Of a stretch of 16,880 nt of DNA, positions 8,086 to 16,440 are shown piece by piece. Position 1 is the stretch's first letter. Every line of letters begins with the position of its first letter. Below the pieces are notes generated by a model that saw nothing but the letters and a program-made list of their open reading frames with translations, searched no databases and was not told the DNA's origin. The stretch is from positions 1 to 16,880 of the forward strand of contig CAQBRY010000036.1 of assembly GCA_948762645.1 (NCBI GenBank). The letters run 5' to 3'. The DNA comes from an uncultured Eubacteriales bacterium (lineage in GTDB: Bacteria > Bacillota > Clostridia > Oscillospirales > Acutalibacteraceae). The translations under genes and the position numbers were made by a program.

Positions 8086-8255
8086 GCCACATCCTCCGGT
8101 TTTCTATTTCTTTTTAATGCATTTCTGATCGTTGCATCTTTAATAAGATTAAATTCTTGCTCAGTAGCCCCAAGTTTAATCATTTCATTTTGTAATGCTT
8201 CACGATAAGAGTCAATTGCCGGAGAACTTTTTTGTAAATCAAAAGTAACTGCCAT
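8067..8255 (-). CDS. small hypothetical protein, first gene of the two-gene moron cassette
   Basis: 62 residues, mostly helical, ending in IKDATIRNALKRNRKPEDVAWALLQ. AAGGAG about nine bases upstream supports the ATG at 8255. It overlaps the 207-residue gene by 19 bases, so the two are translationally linked. The basic patch KRNRK and small size would fit an antitoxin or adaptor, but no DNA-binding motif is clear and I do not recognise the family. It may equally be a detached domain of a larger phage protein. Confidence 0.7.
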   Translation of the reverse strand: MAVTFDLQKSSPAIDSYREALQNEMIKLGATEQEFNLIKDATIRNALKRNRKPEDVAWALLQ

Positions 8256-8329
8256 ATAATCACTCTCCTTCTATAAGCACAAGAACAAATTGAAATAAAT
8301 CGAATCCCATTCTTTTGTAAAAGGCACTA

Positions 8330-8358
8330 AGGATAACACATTTTTTTAATTTTGTCAA
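8330..8358 (-). promoter_or_regulatory. promoter of the 62/207-residue cassette
   Basis: On the minus strand a perfect TTGACA (8358-8353), 17 bases, then TATCCT (8335-8330), about 75 bases before the start codon. The -35 is consensus and the -10 keeps 4 of 6 positions. Confidence 0.6.
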
Positions 8359-8407
8359 GTACTTTGTTTTGTTTTGCCTTTATAATAACAGATGTTAGCA
8401 AACTTTG

Positions 8408-8486
8408 CAATAGATTTTATAAAAATATAATAAATATTTTATAAAAAATTTATAGAAAAATAATTTTGATTTTATAAAATCTATTG
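8408..8486. repeat. 17-base inverted repeat upstream of the cassette promoter
   Basis: CAATAGATTTTATAAAA (8408-8424) and its exact complement (8470-8486), 45 bases apart. The core ATTTTATAAAA is itself nearly palindromic and occurs a third time at about 8435-8446. It lies 50-130 bases upstream of the cassette -35 box. It could be a set of operator sites or mark the edge of the inserted cassette. Confidence 0.55.
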
Positions 8487-8536
8487 ACAAATATATAGCT
8501 TTAATATTGTATTATTTATATAATATTACTGCATTC

Positions 8537-8600
8537 TATAAAATAAAGTGTATAATTTTTATAGTAACTTATATTATGCACTTTATTTTATATTTTTTTT
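8537..8600. terminator. hairpin downstream of the tape measure gene
   Basis: Perfect 14-base arms (TATAAAATAAAGTG 8537-8550; complement 8579-8592), extended inward by a T-G pair and five more pairs, 20 bases after the tape measure stop on the minus strand. A run of T follows on the plus strand (8593-8600), so it may terminate in both directions. If active, it separates tape measure transcription from the cassette and from Dit. Confidence 0.55.
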
Positions 8601-8611
8601 AAAATTATAAA

Positions 8612-11600
8612 TTAATTACCTAAACTATATTTCATTGCTTTATTAATTTCCGAACTCATTTCATATTTTACAAAATGATTAAGTTTATTTTCCATAATTT
8701 CGACTGCACGCTCATCTACACTACCTTGTACAATTATAGGCATTTCTACATGTACTTCTCCTGGACGAGTAATAATATTATCTTTTCCAAGACTGTCATG
8801 TAAATTAGAATTCATAATATTCATTATATCATTAATTCCAGTATTATATAAACCTGAACTTAGTATATTTCCTAAAATACCTTCGGGATTCTTAGTGAAA
8901 TCATACAAAAGTTTACGTTGTTCTGCATTAAGTATTTGTTCTCCACCATGTAATTCAATAAAATCACCTTTTGGCGTACTCATTAATTCATAACCATGTT
9001 CATTAACCTGTGCATAACCACGTTTAGCTTTTTTAGTTCCTTTAGCATATTTTTCAAGTTCAAGTTCATCCACTTGTTCTTTACTTAATTTACCATCTGA
9101 TTCATTCCATATACCTTCATCATTTACATAATAATATCCATCGCCATCTTTAGCTTTAACAGCGGCATCAGTAACCATTACACCATCAGGGCCAAGGTAA
9201 TACCAGTTTTTATTTTTTCCTTTAATCCATTGATTTTTTTGCATTTCTCCACTATCTACATCGAAGTAGTGCCAATCGCCTTGGGAATCGTCCCATTCAG
9301 TTTTCATATAACCTTCATTATCAAAGCCATATGTTTTCCCACCAATATTATAATAACCACCTTGGGCATACCAATAATTACCATCTGCCCTTTCATTTTC
9401 TCCAAACCACCATCTTTTACCATCTTTTGCTCGATGCCATTTCCCATCACCAGTAATGTCATCATAATCATTACTCCAATCAGAACCAGAATAATGATCA
9501 TCGTTAAAATCAATATCATCAATATCTTTTTTTAAATTAGAAAGTCTGTCAAATACACTCCAATTTATTGATTCAAGTTGATAATTAATTTCTGAAACCA
9601 TATCTGCAAATACATTAACAAAAGATTGTGTTGCAGACTCAGCAGAAGAAAACGGATTTGTTAAAGATTCTGACACATTCATATTATAAGTATTAGCATA
9701 TTCTGTTAAAGTATCATATACAATACTATAATTATTTTTTACTTGATTTAAATATTGTTGAATTAAAACATCTTGTGCATCTAAATTACTTTTTAAATTT
9801 TCTAATTCATTGCGTTTAGCTTGTTCATAATTTTGTGCTTCTTTGTCTAAAGCTTCTTTTTGTTGTTCAAGAGAATAATCACGTTGATAATCTTCAGCCT
9901 CTTCTTTTGCTTCTTTTAATTTTTCTTCAAGTTCTAAACGTTGAGCAATATCTTCTCTATTGGTGGACAGTGAGAGAGTAGCAATCTGTTTTTCAAGAAC
10001 AGCAATATTCTGTGATTGTTCAGATATTTTCTTTTGATACTCATATAAATCTTTTTCTGCATCTAAAGCTTCTTTTTTCTTTTCAATAAGTTCATTAAAT
10101 GCATCAATTTCTTGTTCAATTGCTTCTTCTCTTAACGAAATAATAGCATCTCTAGCATCTTTTGTTGCCAATGCAGCTTGACGTTGAGCAGATTCATAAT
10201 CGTAAATTTTTTCATTAAATTCATCTAAAGTAATATCACCATTTTTATAAGATTTCTTTAATGCTTCAATAGCATTTGCATACTCAGTAGCTTGTTTTTT
10301 CGCATTAATTATTTGTTGTCCATATAATCCAACAGCAGACAATCCAAGATCAGTCAACATTCCATCTTTAACTAAATTTTCATCTCCTAATAATGAAAGA
10401 GTATCAGATAATTCGGAATTAACAGATTCTAATTTTTGAATTAAATCATCAAATGGTTTAAAACGAATTTCAATTATTCTATCTTTGAAATCTTCAACAG
10501 AATTAGCACAATCCATCATTTGAGATTTAATATCTTCTAATTCTTCATTCATTTCATGCCATTTTTTAGAACCTTCTTTGACTTCAGAATTATTAAGAGC
10601 ATTTACAAGAGTATCATATTTATCTTCTAATTCACTATAAATTTCATTTTGATCGTATATTAATTTTTGATAATCCTGTGTAGTAGAAGATTTTACGCCT
10701 TGACGTTCTCTAAGTTCAATAAGATTTTTACGATATTCTGTATATTTTTCCATTAAAGAAACAATTTGATTATAATCATTAATAATATTATCTAACTTTA
10801 ATTCATCTGCTTCTTTAATTTTATCATTAACATCAGAAATTGCATCTTGACAATCTTGTGCATTTTTAAATAATTTTGAATATTGAATAACCAATTCTTT
10901 AACATTATCATCGGTAATTGAAGTTAAGTCTATACTTCCATCTTCAATTTGTCTTTTATAAATATCTGATAATGCTATGCTATTTGCTTTTTCAATATTG
11001 AGAGTATATTCCTGAGTAAGTGCATTTAACTGATTTTTAAGTTCAGTAATTATTTTATCTTGTCCTTGATTTTGATTAAACCATCCAATTTCTTCATCTG
11101 CATATTTTTGAAGTTTTTCAATTATATAATCATAATCATTAATAATATTATCTAATCGGATTTTAGCAATTTCTTCTTGTTCTTCTTTAACTGATACAAT
11201 TTCATCTTTAACTGACTTTGCTTTATCATACCATTTTTGGTAATTTGAAATTTGTTCAACAAGAACTTCATTAGCATCGCCTGTTGTTATTATCTTATCA
11301 ATATCAATTAAACCATTTTGAATTTTCTCAATAATATCTGCTGATAGACCAGATTTGTTCGCTTCTTCAATATAGCGGTTATAAGCTTGTTCTAAAGTAT
11401 TGATTTTTTCAGTTAATTGATCATAAACAGTATCTTGAAGTTTGTTTTTTGTTTGCCATCTAAGAGCGTTATCAGCTTTCTTTTGAAGTTCTTCAATTCT
11501 TTTAGAAATATTATCAATTAAAGTTTCTATCCAATCATAATATTCTTTTGTTTCTTTTTCTGCTTTTTTTTCTTTTGAACCACCGCCTCCACCATTAGCA

Positions 11601-13708
11601 GTTTTAGCAGATTTATTTCCACCACCATAAACTGGCGTTTTATATTTACTTGGATCAAGTTGTTGAAAATCAAAATCAAAACTTCCATTTTCAATAGAAG
11701 TAGTAGTATTTATTGCTTTTTTTAATTTATTTTGATTAACACCTCTATCATCATTTACATTTATTGCCCCAGAAGCAACTCCTTCAAAAGTAGCTTTCGC
11801 TTGTGCTAGTTTTGAAAGCGCTGACACACTTGCTCCTGCTGCATTAGCTAAAGCAATAATTTGATCAATATCAGAAGCAGTATCAATTTTTACATTATTA
11901 ACAGCAATTTTTGCCAATTCAAGTTGTGCTAATGCTTGTGATGATATACCTGCACCTTCTGCTTCATTTAAAAATGCCACATATTCTGCTAATGTATTAT
12001 CTTTTAATGCTATACTTGCATTAGCATTATAATATTTTTCTGCTGCAAGTTGTTCATGTTTCCAAGTTAATGTACTCATTACAACTTCTTCAGCATTTGC
12101 TACTCCCATAGTTTTTAACATAGAAGCAGTTAAATTAGCTGTTTCATCAGTAACATTTTGTAAAATTCCAGTACTATTTAACCATTCAGTAACAAGATTA
12201 TCAAATGAACTTTGGCAAGCATTAATATCTTTTGGAGAACTAGAAACAGTTTCAACAAAATCTGTATATGCGTCACCTAATTCAGAAAAATTCTTTTTAA
12301 ATTTATCATCATCTAAAAGTTTAAAATCAAATGGATCTTTATCTATAATGCTTTCGTATATTTTATCAAGTTCTTCAAAACCTTCTGACATACCATTTAT
12401 GGCAGAAATCATTTCTTCTTTATTAAATGGTGTTTTGACTTCTGGTGTTTTCCCTATATCATCATATAACGCCTTAATATGAGCACATACTTCTTCAGCA
12501 GATTTACCAGTAGCATCTAATAATTGACGATATTTTTCATTAGAATTAAGTACATCAGGAGTAAATTTTCCTGCCTGAACTAATTTTTCTATCTCATTAC
12601 GAGTAGATTTAAATTTTGATGAATCCCATAATTCATCAAAATTAGATGTTATATCAGGTGTTTCAACATTAAACAATTCAGCATATGTATCTTGTAATTG
12701 GTTAAGAAAATCAATAATATCTTTATCTTTTGTTTCATCTAAAGAAGATTTAAAACTATTCAAAGTATTATTCGTAGAAGAAATACTTTCTCCCATATTT
12801 TTAATAATTGCATCTAAAAAATTATAATTTCCAAGTGCAATTTTATAATCAACATTATCTTCATATCCATTAGGATTTGATAATTTTATTTGATCTAATT
12901 CTGCTTCTACTTTTTTAAAATCTTCTGTTAATTTTTGATAATCAATTAATTGTTGTTGTAATATAACAAGTTGATTACCTGATACAGATTCATCTGAATG
13001 TGTTAATTCTACAGAACCATATCCATTATATCTTAATCCATCATATTTTCCAATTGTTTCTTCTCGATTAATGTATTCTAAAGCTGAATCTCTAGCCTTT
13101 ACTCCTGCAATATTTTGATCTACTTGTTTAAGTTTTAATTGACGTTCTAATTCTTCATTAGTTTTCTTTAAACGTTCTAATTCTTCTTGTTCAACAAAAG
13201 TAAGATTAGGCTTTTTATTTAATTCATCAATTCGAGAATTAGTATCATCTAATTCTTTATTTAAAGATTCTACTTCTTTGGTTATTGTATTATATACATC
13301 TGCATTTTCTTTTGCTGTTTCTGCCATCCTTTCTGTACGATGAATAAAATTATCAACTGCTTCAACTGCAAGTTGAATACCTTTAGTAATAGCAGCAAAC
13401 ATAATCATATTACCAGCAATAGAAAGTGCTTTAAGACCAACAGCACCTAATGTTGATACTTTTGGTACTTGTGCTAATCCATCAACTAATTCTTTTGTTG
13501 ATTTATTTGCTTTCTGAGCATTTAAAACATATTGTTGAGCAGCATAAGAAGTACCATTCATAGAACTTGCAAAAGCATCAGCATGTTTCTTACCTTGATC
13601 CATAGCATTTGCATAATTTACAATTGCTCCAATATCATTATATCTTAAATTATTTCCACCAAACAAGGAATACATTAGTCCTTGACCGGATTTCATATTT
13701 TGTTGCAC
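8612..13708 (-). CDS. phage tape measure protein, apparently 5'-truncated, carrying cell-wall-binding repeats near its C terminus
   Basis: Sets tail length and is threaded through the tail tube. Seen: a hydrophobic stretch at about 84-115 (VGLKALSIAGNMIMFAAITK), long coiled coils (about 130-200 and 720-1370), tandem repeats of about 130 residues between 720 and 1000 that recur as LDNIINDY units, and a typical tape-measure ending near 1556-1595 (RGYAQVNEHGYELM, then HGGEQIL). Residues about 1420-1540 are aromatic/glycine wall-binding repeats (WYYLGPDGVM) resembling those of the endolysin, not usual inside a tape measure. The listed start is a GTG with no ribosome binding site, and 25 more sense codons upstream (13709-13783) read as good tape-measure sequence but contain no ATG, GTG or TTG before a TAG at 13784-13786. 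So the gene has probably lost its natural 5' end. It sits upstream of Dit in the usual order but is separated from it by about 2 kb of cargo. Confidence 0.85.
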   Translation of the reverse strand: MQQNMKSGQGLMYSLFGGNNLRYNDIGAIVNYANAMDQGKKHADAFASSMNGTSYAAQQYVLNAQKANKSTKELVDGLAQVPKVSTLGAVGLKALSIAGNMIMFAAITKGIQLAVEAVDNFIHRTERMAETAKENADVYNTITKEVESLNKELDDTNSRIDELNKKPNLTFVEQEELERLKKTNEELERQLKLKQVDQNIAGVKARDSALEYINREETIGKYDGLRYNGYGSVELTHSDESVSGNQLVILQQQLIDYQKLTEDFKKVEAELDQIKLSNPNGYEDNVDYKIALGNYNFLDAIIKNMGESISSTNNTLNSFKSSLDETKDKDIIDFLNQLQDTYAELFNVETPDITSNFDELWDSSKFKSTRNEIEKLVQAGKFTPDVLNSNEKYRQLLDATGKSAEEVCAHIKALYDDIGKTPEVKTPFNKEEMISAINGMSEGFEELDKIYESIIDKDPFDFKLLDDDKFKKNFSELGDAYTDFVETVSSSPKDINACQSSFDNLVTEWLNSTGILQNVTDETANLTASMLKTMGVANAEEVVMSTLTWKHEQLAAEKYYNANASIALKDNTLAEYVAFLNEAEGAGISSQALAQLELAKIAVNNVKIDTASDIDQIIALANAAGASVSALSKLAQAKATFEGVASGAINVNDDRGVNQNKLKKAINTTTSIENGSFDFDFQQLDPSKYKTPVYGGGNKSAKTANGGGGGSKEKKAEKETKEYYDWIETLIDNISKRIEELQKKADNALRWQTKNKLQDTVYDQLTEKINTLEQAYNRYIEEANKSGLSADIIEKIQNGLIDIDKIITTGDANEVLVEQISNYQKWYDKAKSVKDEIVSVKEEQEEIAKIRLDNIINDYDYIIEKLQKYADEEIGWFNQNQGQDKIITELKNQLNALTQEYTLNIEKANSIALSDIYKRQIEDGSIDLTSITDDNVKELVIQYSKLFKNAQDCQDAISDVNDKIKEADELKLDNIINDYNQIVSLMEKYTEYRKNLIELRERQGVKSSTTQDYQKLIYDQNEIYSELEDKYDTLVNALNNSEVKEGSKKWHEMNEELEDIKSQMMDCANSVEDFKDRIIEIRFKPFDDLIQKLESVNSELSDTLSLLGDENLVKDGMLTDLGLSAVGLYGQQIINAKKQATEYANAIEALKKSYKNGDITLDEFNEKIYDYESAQRQAALATKDARDAIISLREEAIEQEIDAFNELIEKKKEALDAEKDLYEYQKKISEQSQNIAVLEKQIATLSLSTNREDIAQRLELEEKLKEAKEEAEDYQRDYSLEQQKEALDKEAQNYEQAKRNELENLKSNLDAQDVLIQQYLNQVKNNYSIVYDTLTEYANTYNMNVSESLTNPFSSAESATQSFVNVFADMVSEINYQLESINWSVFDRLSNLKKDIDDIDFNDDHYSGSDWSNDYDDITGDGKWHRAKDGKRWWFGENERADGNYWYAQGGYYNIGGKTYGFDNEGYMKTEWDDSQGDWHYFDVDSGEMQKNQWIKGKNKNWYYLGPDGVMVTDAAVKAKDGDGYYYVNDEGIWNESDGKLSKEQVDELELEKYAKGTKKAKRGYAQVNEHGYELMSTPKGDFIELHGGEQILNAEQRKLLYDFTKNPEGILGNILSSGLYNTGINDIMNIMNSNLHDSLGKDNIITRPGEVHVEMPIIVQGSVDERAVEIMENKLNHFVKYEMSSEINKAMKYSLGN

Positions 13709-13783
13709 CGCAGCCCATGTATTTCCAAATACTGAAATAGATTTTGTGGCTCCTGTAACATCATCTTGTATTGTTTTAAATAT
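13709..13783 (-). pseudogene. 5' coding remnant of the tape measure gene
   Basis: In frame with the tape measure gene and free of stops, reading for example TKSISVFGNTWAAV, which continues smoothly into the protein. No usual start codon exists in it and it ends at a TAG (13784-13786). It reads as the truncated upstream part of the gene. Confidence 0.55.
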
Positions 13784-13788
13784 CTAAC

Positions 13789-13847
13789 TTTTATTATACA
13801 TTGTGGAATGTATTTTATTATACTTATATTATGTGGAAGAAAGTATA
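13789..13847. repeat. direct repeats and dyads at the tape-measure break point
   Basis: TTTTATTATAC followed by GTGGAA occurs twice (13789-13808 and 13813-13838, spacers 3 and 9 bases). Each copy gives TATAAT on the minus strand, so a promoter toward the tape measure gene is possible. A dyad ATACATT-GTGG-AATGTAT lies at 13796-13813 and a second 7-base pair at 13819-13825 and 13841-13847. Confidence 0.5.
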
Positions 13848-13902
13848 TAATTGATGAAAAGGAGCCTTATTTGACATTATTGAACAAAATATTAAAATAA
13901 TC

Positions 13903-13931
13903 TTTTGTTTTTTGTAAAAATATGATATAAT
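13903..13931 (+). promoter_or_regulatory. promoter of the leucine-rich repeat surface protein
   Basis: Perfect TATAAT (13926-13931) preceded by TGA, an extended -10, with TTTTGT (13903-13908) 17 bases upstream as a poor -35. GGAGG at 13951-13955 lies six bases before the ATG. Confidence 0.6.
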
Positions 13932-13961
13932 ACTTGAAAATTATATGAATGGAGGTATTTT

Positions 13962-16199
13962 ATGAAAAAATTTTTACAAGTAATATCAATTATATGTATA
14001 TTACTAATATTACCAATTACAAGCTATGCTGCAAAAGACAAAACAGATACTTATGAGTATGAAGTAGAAAATGGTAAAGCTGTATTAACAAGATATGCAA
14101 CCAATTCAAATGCAACTCGTATAACAATACCAACAAAGGTTGATAATTATGAAGTAATTGGATTGAAAGAAACATTCAAAGAAAATCAAAAAATTAAAGA
14201 AATTACTATACCAAATAAAATAGAGTTTCTTGGTAATGAAACTTTCTTAAATTGTAAAAATTTAGAAAAAATTAACCTTCCAAATACATTGAAAAATATA
14301 GGGAATAAAACATTTAAATCATGTATAAAATTAAATAATATAAATCTTCCAAATTCTTTAATAGAAATTGGATGGGGAGCATTTAATGAATGTGATTTAT
14401 TTGAAGAAATTACTATCCCATCTAATGTTGAAATTATCAAAGGAAATAAAGATTGTTATACATTTTCTGGTAAAAAATTATGGAGAATTATAAATAAATC
14501 TAATAATGATTTTGATAAAGATACTTTTATACATGATGAAAATTTTGATTGGTATGCTACTATTGATAATATAAAAAAAGTAGAAAATATTCCTGCAAAT
14601 TCAACAATTTATAGATCAAAAATTTTAAGTGACAATAATATACAAGATGAGTATGCACATCGTTGTTATGTATATCTTGCTGAATTATATAATGTTGGAG
14701 TAGGTATGGAATATATAAAATCAGAAGGAGATGCAATTAAATATATAACATCAAATCTTCCGTCCGAAAAAGACGATAATTTAAAAGTAGAAGTAATGAT
14801 TGCTCCAATGGAAAACAATATACCAGGTTTTAAAAAAGCTGTATTAGGTGCAACCAGTAATGATAAAGGGGAAGATGGATATTTTAGTATTTGGGTAAAA
14901 ATAACAAATACATCTATTTCTAATAATGAACCTATTATTGTAGGATACCCATATATCCCTATTTGGGCTACAAAAAAAATATCTGAAGACTCATTAGAAA
15001 ATGATTATGCCTTTCTTTGTTATAATACTCTTGTTGAACTTTCAAAAGAAGGTATAAGTATGAGAAAAGTAAATTCTCAGGAAGAAGCAATAAAATATGT
15101 AAGATCAAAAATACCAGAAACTATAAATAGTAAATTAAATATAGAAGTAATGATTGCTCCTAAAACATCCGAATCTGATCTTCCAAGATTTAAAATTGCT
15201 ACTGCCGGAACAATACTTAATCCAAAAGGAGAAGAAGGAACAGTTCATATTTGGGTTAAAATTAAAAATACATCTATCTCTGGAAATGATGGTGTAATAA
15301 TAGGAAACAGAATTCCTATTATACCTATAACATTTAATGAAAATTTAGATGATTCATTAGAAACAGAATATGCAAAAAAATATTATATTAATTTAGAAAA
15401 TATACCTAGTGAAGGTATAAGTATGAATATTGTAAATACAAAAGAACAAGCAATAGAATTTATAAAATCAAAAGCACCTGATAATAAAAATGAAAATCTT
15501 TCAGTAAGTGTTGAAATTGCTCCATCAAATCCAGCATATCATCCTTCATTTAGAGAAGCAATAAAAGGAACATCAAGTAATACAAAAGGAATTGACGGTA
15601 CATTTTTTATTCTAGTAAAAATTAGAAATATTACAAATTTATCTAGTAAAGGAATAACTTTAGGAAAACGTATTAATATATTAGCTACACCATATCAAAC
15701 ATCATCTAACGGAAGTAATAGTTCATCCGGAGGATCATCTTCTGGCGGTGGCGGAGGTCATCGTTCATCTTCTGGTAGGGGAAATTCTTCTAATAGAGTA
15801 CAAGGATTATTTATTACTAAACCTTCTGTAATATTAGGTACATGGGAAGTAATAGATAATAAATGGAAATTAAAAACATCTGATGGCTCTTATGCAAATT
15901 TACAATGGGCTAATATAGATAATAAATGGTACTTAATAGGTTCAGATGATTTTATGCAAACAGGATGGCAAATGGTAAACAATAAATGGTATCTATTAAA
16001 TACAGATGGCTCTATGCTTGTTGGATGGCAATTTATAAATGAAAAATGGTACTATATGGAATTATCTGGTGAAATGATAACTGGATGGAAGTTAATAGGA
16101 GATAAGTACTATTATATGGATAATTCAGGTGCTATGTTATCAAACACTACAACTCCAGATGGATATATAGTAAATGAAAATGGTGAATGGATACAATAA
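13962..16199 (+). CDS. secreted BspA-type leucine-rich repeat protein with triple repeat module and cell-wall-binding repeats
   Basis: A surface protein of 745 residues. Residues 1-23 are a signal peptide (MKKF, hydrophobic core, cleavage likely after SYA). Residues about 50-160 are LRR_5/BspA repeats (ITIPNKIEFLGNETFLNCKN and similar). Residues 227-337, 343-455 and 465-576 are three copies of a module of about 112 residues that I do not recognise. Each contains a YA...Y start, an EAIKYI-like helix, VEVMIAP, then KG.DG...IWVKI.NTSIS. Residues 580-612 are a Ser/Gly linker and 625-745 are choline-binding-like aromatic repeats (NKWYLLNTDGSMLVGW) that would attach it to wall polymers. BspA-type repeats often mediate adhesion; the ligand here is unknown. 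The gene has its own extended -10 promoter, a GGAGG site and a terminator, so it is monocistronic. It may be a host gene next to a decayed prophage, or a lysogenic-conversion gene. Confidence 0.85.
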   Translation: MKKFLQVISIICILLILPITSYAAKDKTDTYEYEVENGKAVLTRYATNSNATRITIPTKVDNYEVIGLKETFKENQKIKEITIPNKIEFLGNETFLNCKNLEKINLPNTLKNIGNKTFKSCIKLNNINLPNSLIEIGWGAFNECDLFEEITIPSNVEIIKGNKDCYTFSGKKLWRIINKSNNDFDKDTFIHDENFDWYATIDNIKKVENIPANSTIYRSKILSDNNIQDEYAHRCYVYLAELYNVGVGMEYIKSEGDAIKYITSNLPSEKDDNLKVEVMIAPMENNIPGFKKAVLGATSNDKGEDGYFSIWVKITNTSISNNEPIIVGYPYIPIWATKKISEDSLENDYAFLCYNTLVELSKEGISMRKVNSQEEAIKYVRSKIPETINSKLNIEVMIAPKTSESDLPRFKIATAGTILNPKGEEGTVHIWVKIKNTSISGNDGVIIGNRIPIIPITFNENLDDSLETEYAKKYYINLENIPSEGISMNIVNTKEQAIEFIKSKAPDNKNENLSVSVEIAPSNPAYHPSFREAIKGTSSNTKGIDGTFFILVKIRNITNLSSKGITLGKRINILATPYQTSSNGSNSSSGGSSSGGGGGHRSSSGRGNSSNRVQGLFITKPSVILGTWEVIDNKWKLKTSDGSYANLQWANIDNKWYLIGSDDFMQTGWQMVNNKWYLLNTDGSMLVGWQFINEKWYYMELSGEMITGWKLIGDKYYYMDNSGAMLSNTTTPDGYIVNENGEWIQ

Positions 16200-16213
16200 A
16201 TAATAAATATACT

Positions 16214-16247
16214 AAAAGACTCTGTTAATTATTAACAGAGTCTTTTT
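16214..16247 (+). terminator. rho-independent terminator of the surface protein gene
   Basis: Perfect 15-base arms (AAAAGACTCTGTTAA, complement at 16232-16246) around a 3-base loop, ending in TTTTT, 15 bases after the stop codon. The leading A-run makes it potentially active on both strands. Confidence 0.9.
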
Positions 16248-16283
16248 CGGTATATTTTCTTTCAATAACATTTTTGTTATCTA

Positions 16284-16387
16284 GTCAGAATGTGAAACCT
16301 ATACAAACCCCAAGTTGGCCTGTGTATATCACTCGTCTGACCAAGTAATATACATTAGCGGCGAGCAAATACTCTAGTTGCCTGCTA
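16284..16387. ncRNA. candidate structured RNA or mobile-element end
   Basis: A GC-richer patch with no open frame in an AT-rich gap. Hairpin 1: GTCAGA (16284-16289) with TCTGAC (16336-16341), then GTGA (16292-16295) with TCAC (16329-16332), then TATACA (16300-16305) with TGTATA (16323-16328), leaving a loop of 17 bases rich in C. Hairpin 2: TAGCGGC (16356-16362) with GCC-T-GCTA (16380-16387), then GAG (16363-16365) with CTC (16372-16374). The strand is undecided because nearly all pairs are Watson-Crick. I do not recognise a riboswitch or tRNA. An end of an IS200/IS605-like element is one possibility, but no transposase is nearby. Confidence 0.45.
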
Positions 16388-16389
16388 TC

Positions 16390-16433
16390 TATTAATATTA
16401 TTATTTAATTAATATAAAATAATAATATTAATA
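16390..16433. terminator. AT-only hairpin after the small membrane protein gene
   Basis: Perfect 17-base arms, 16390-16406 (starting TATTAATATTATT) and 16417-16433, with a 10-base loop, starting eight bases past the minus-strand stop. It is a plausible weak terminator for the membrane protein gene or part of the adjoining structured element; there is no G/C in the stem and no T-run outside it. Confidence 0.4.
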
Positions 16434-16440
16434 ACCAAAA

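Noticed and set aside
8484..8600. Small RNA running from a plus-strand TTGACA to the hairpin and T-run
   Set aside because: No acceptable -10 box lies 16-18 bases after the TTGACA; the hairpin is explained as the tape measure terminator.
9230..9535. Open frames of 101 (plus) and 72 (minus) residues
   Set aside because: Shadows of the wall-binding repeats of the tape measure gene, with biased hydrophobic composition.
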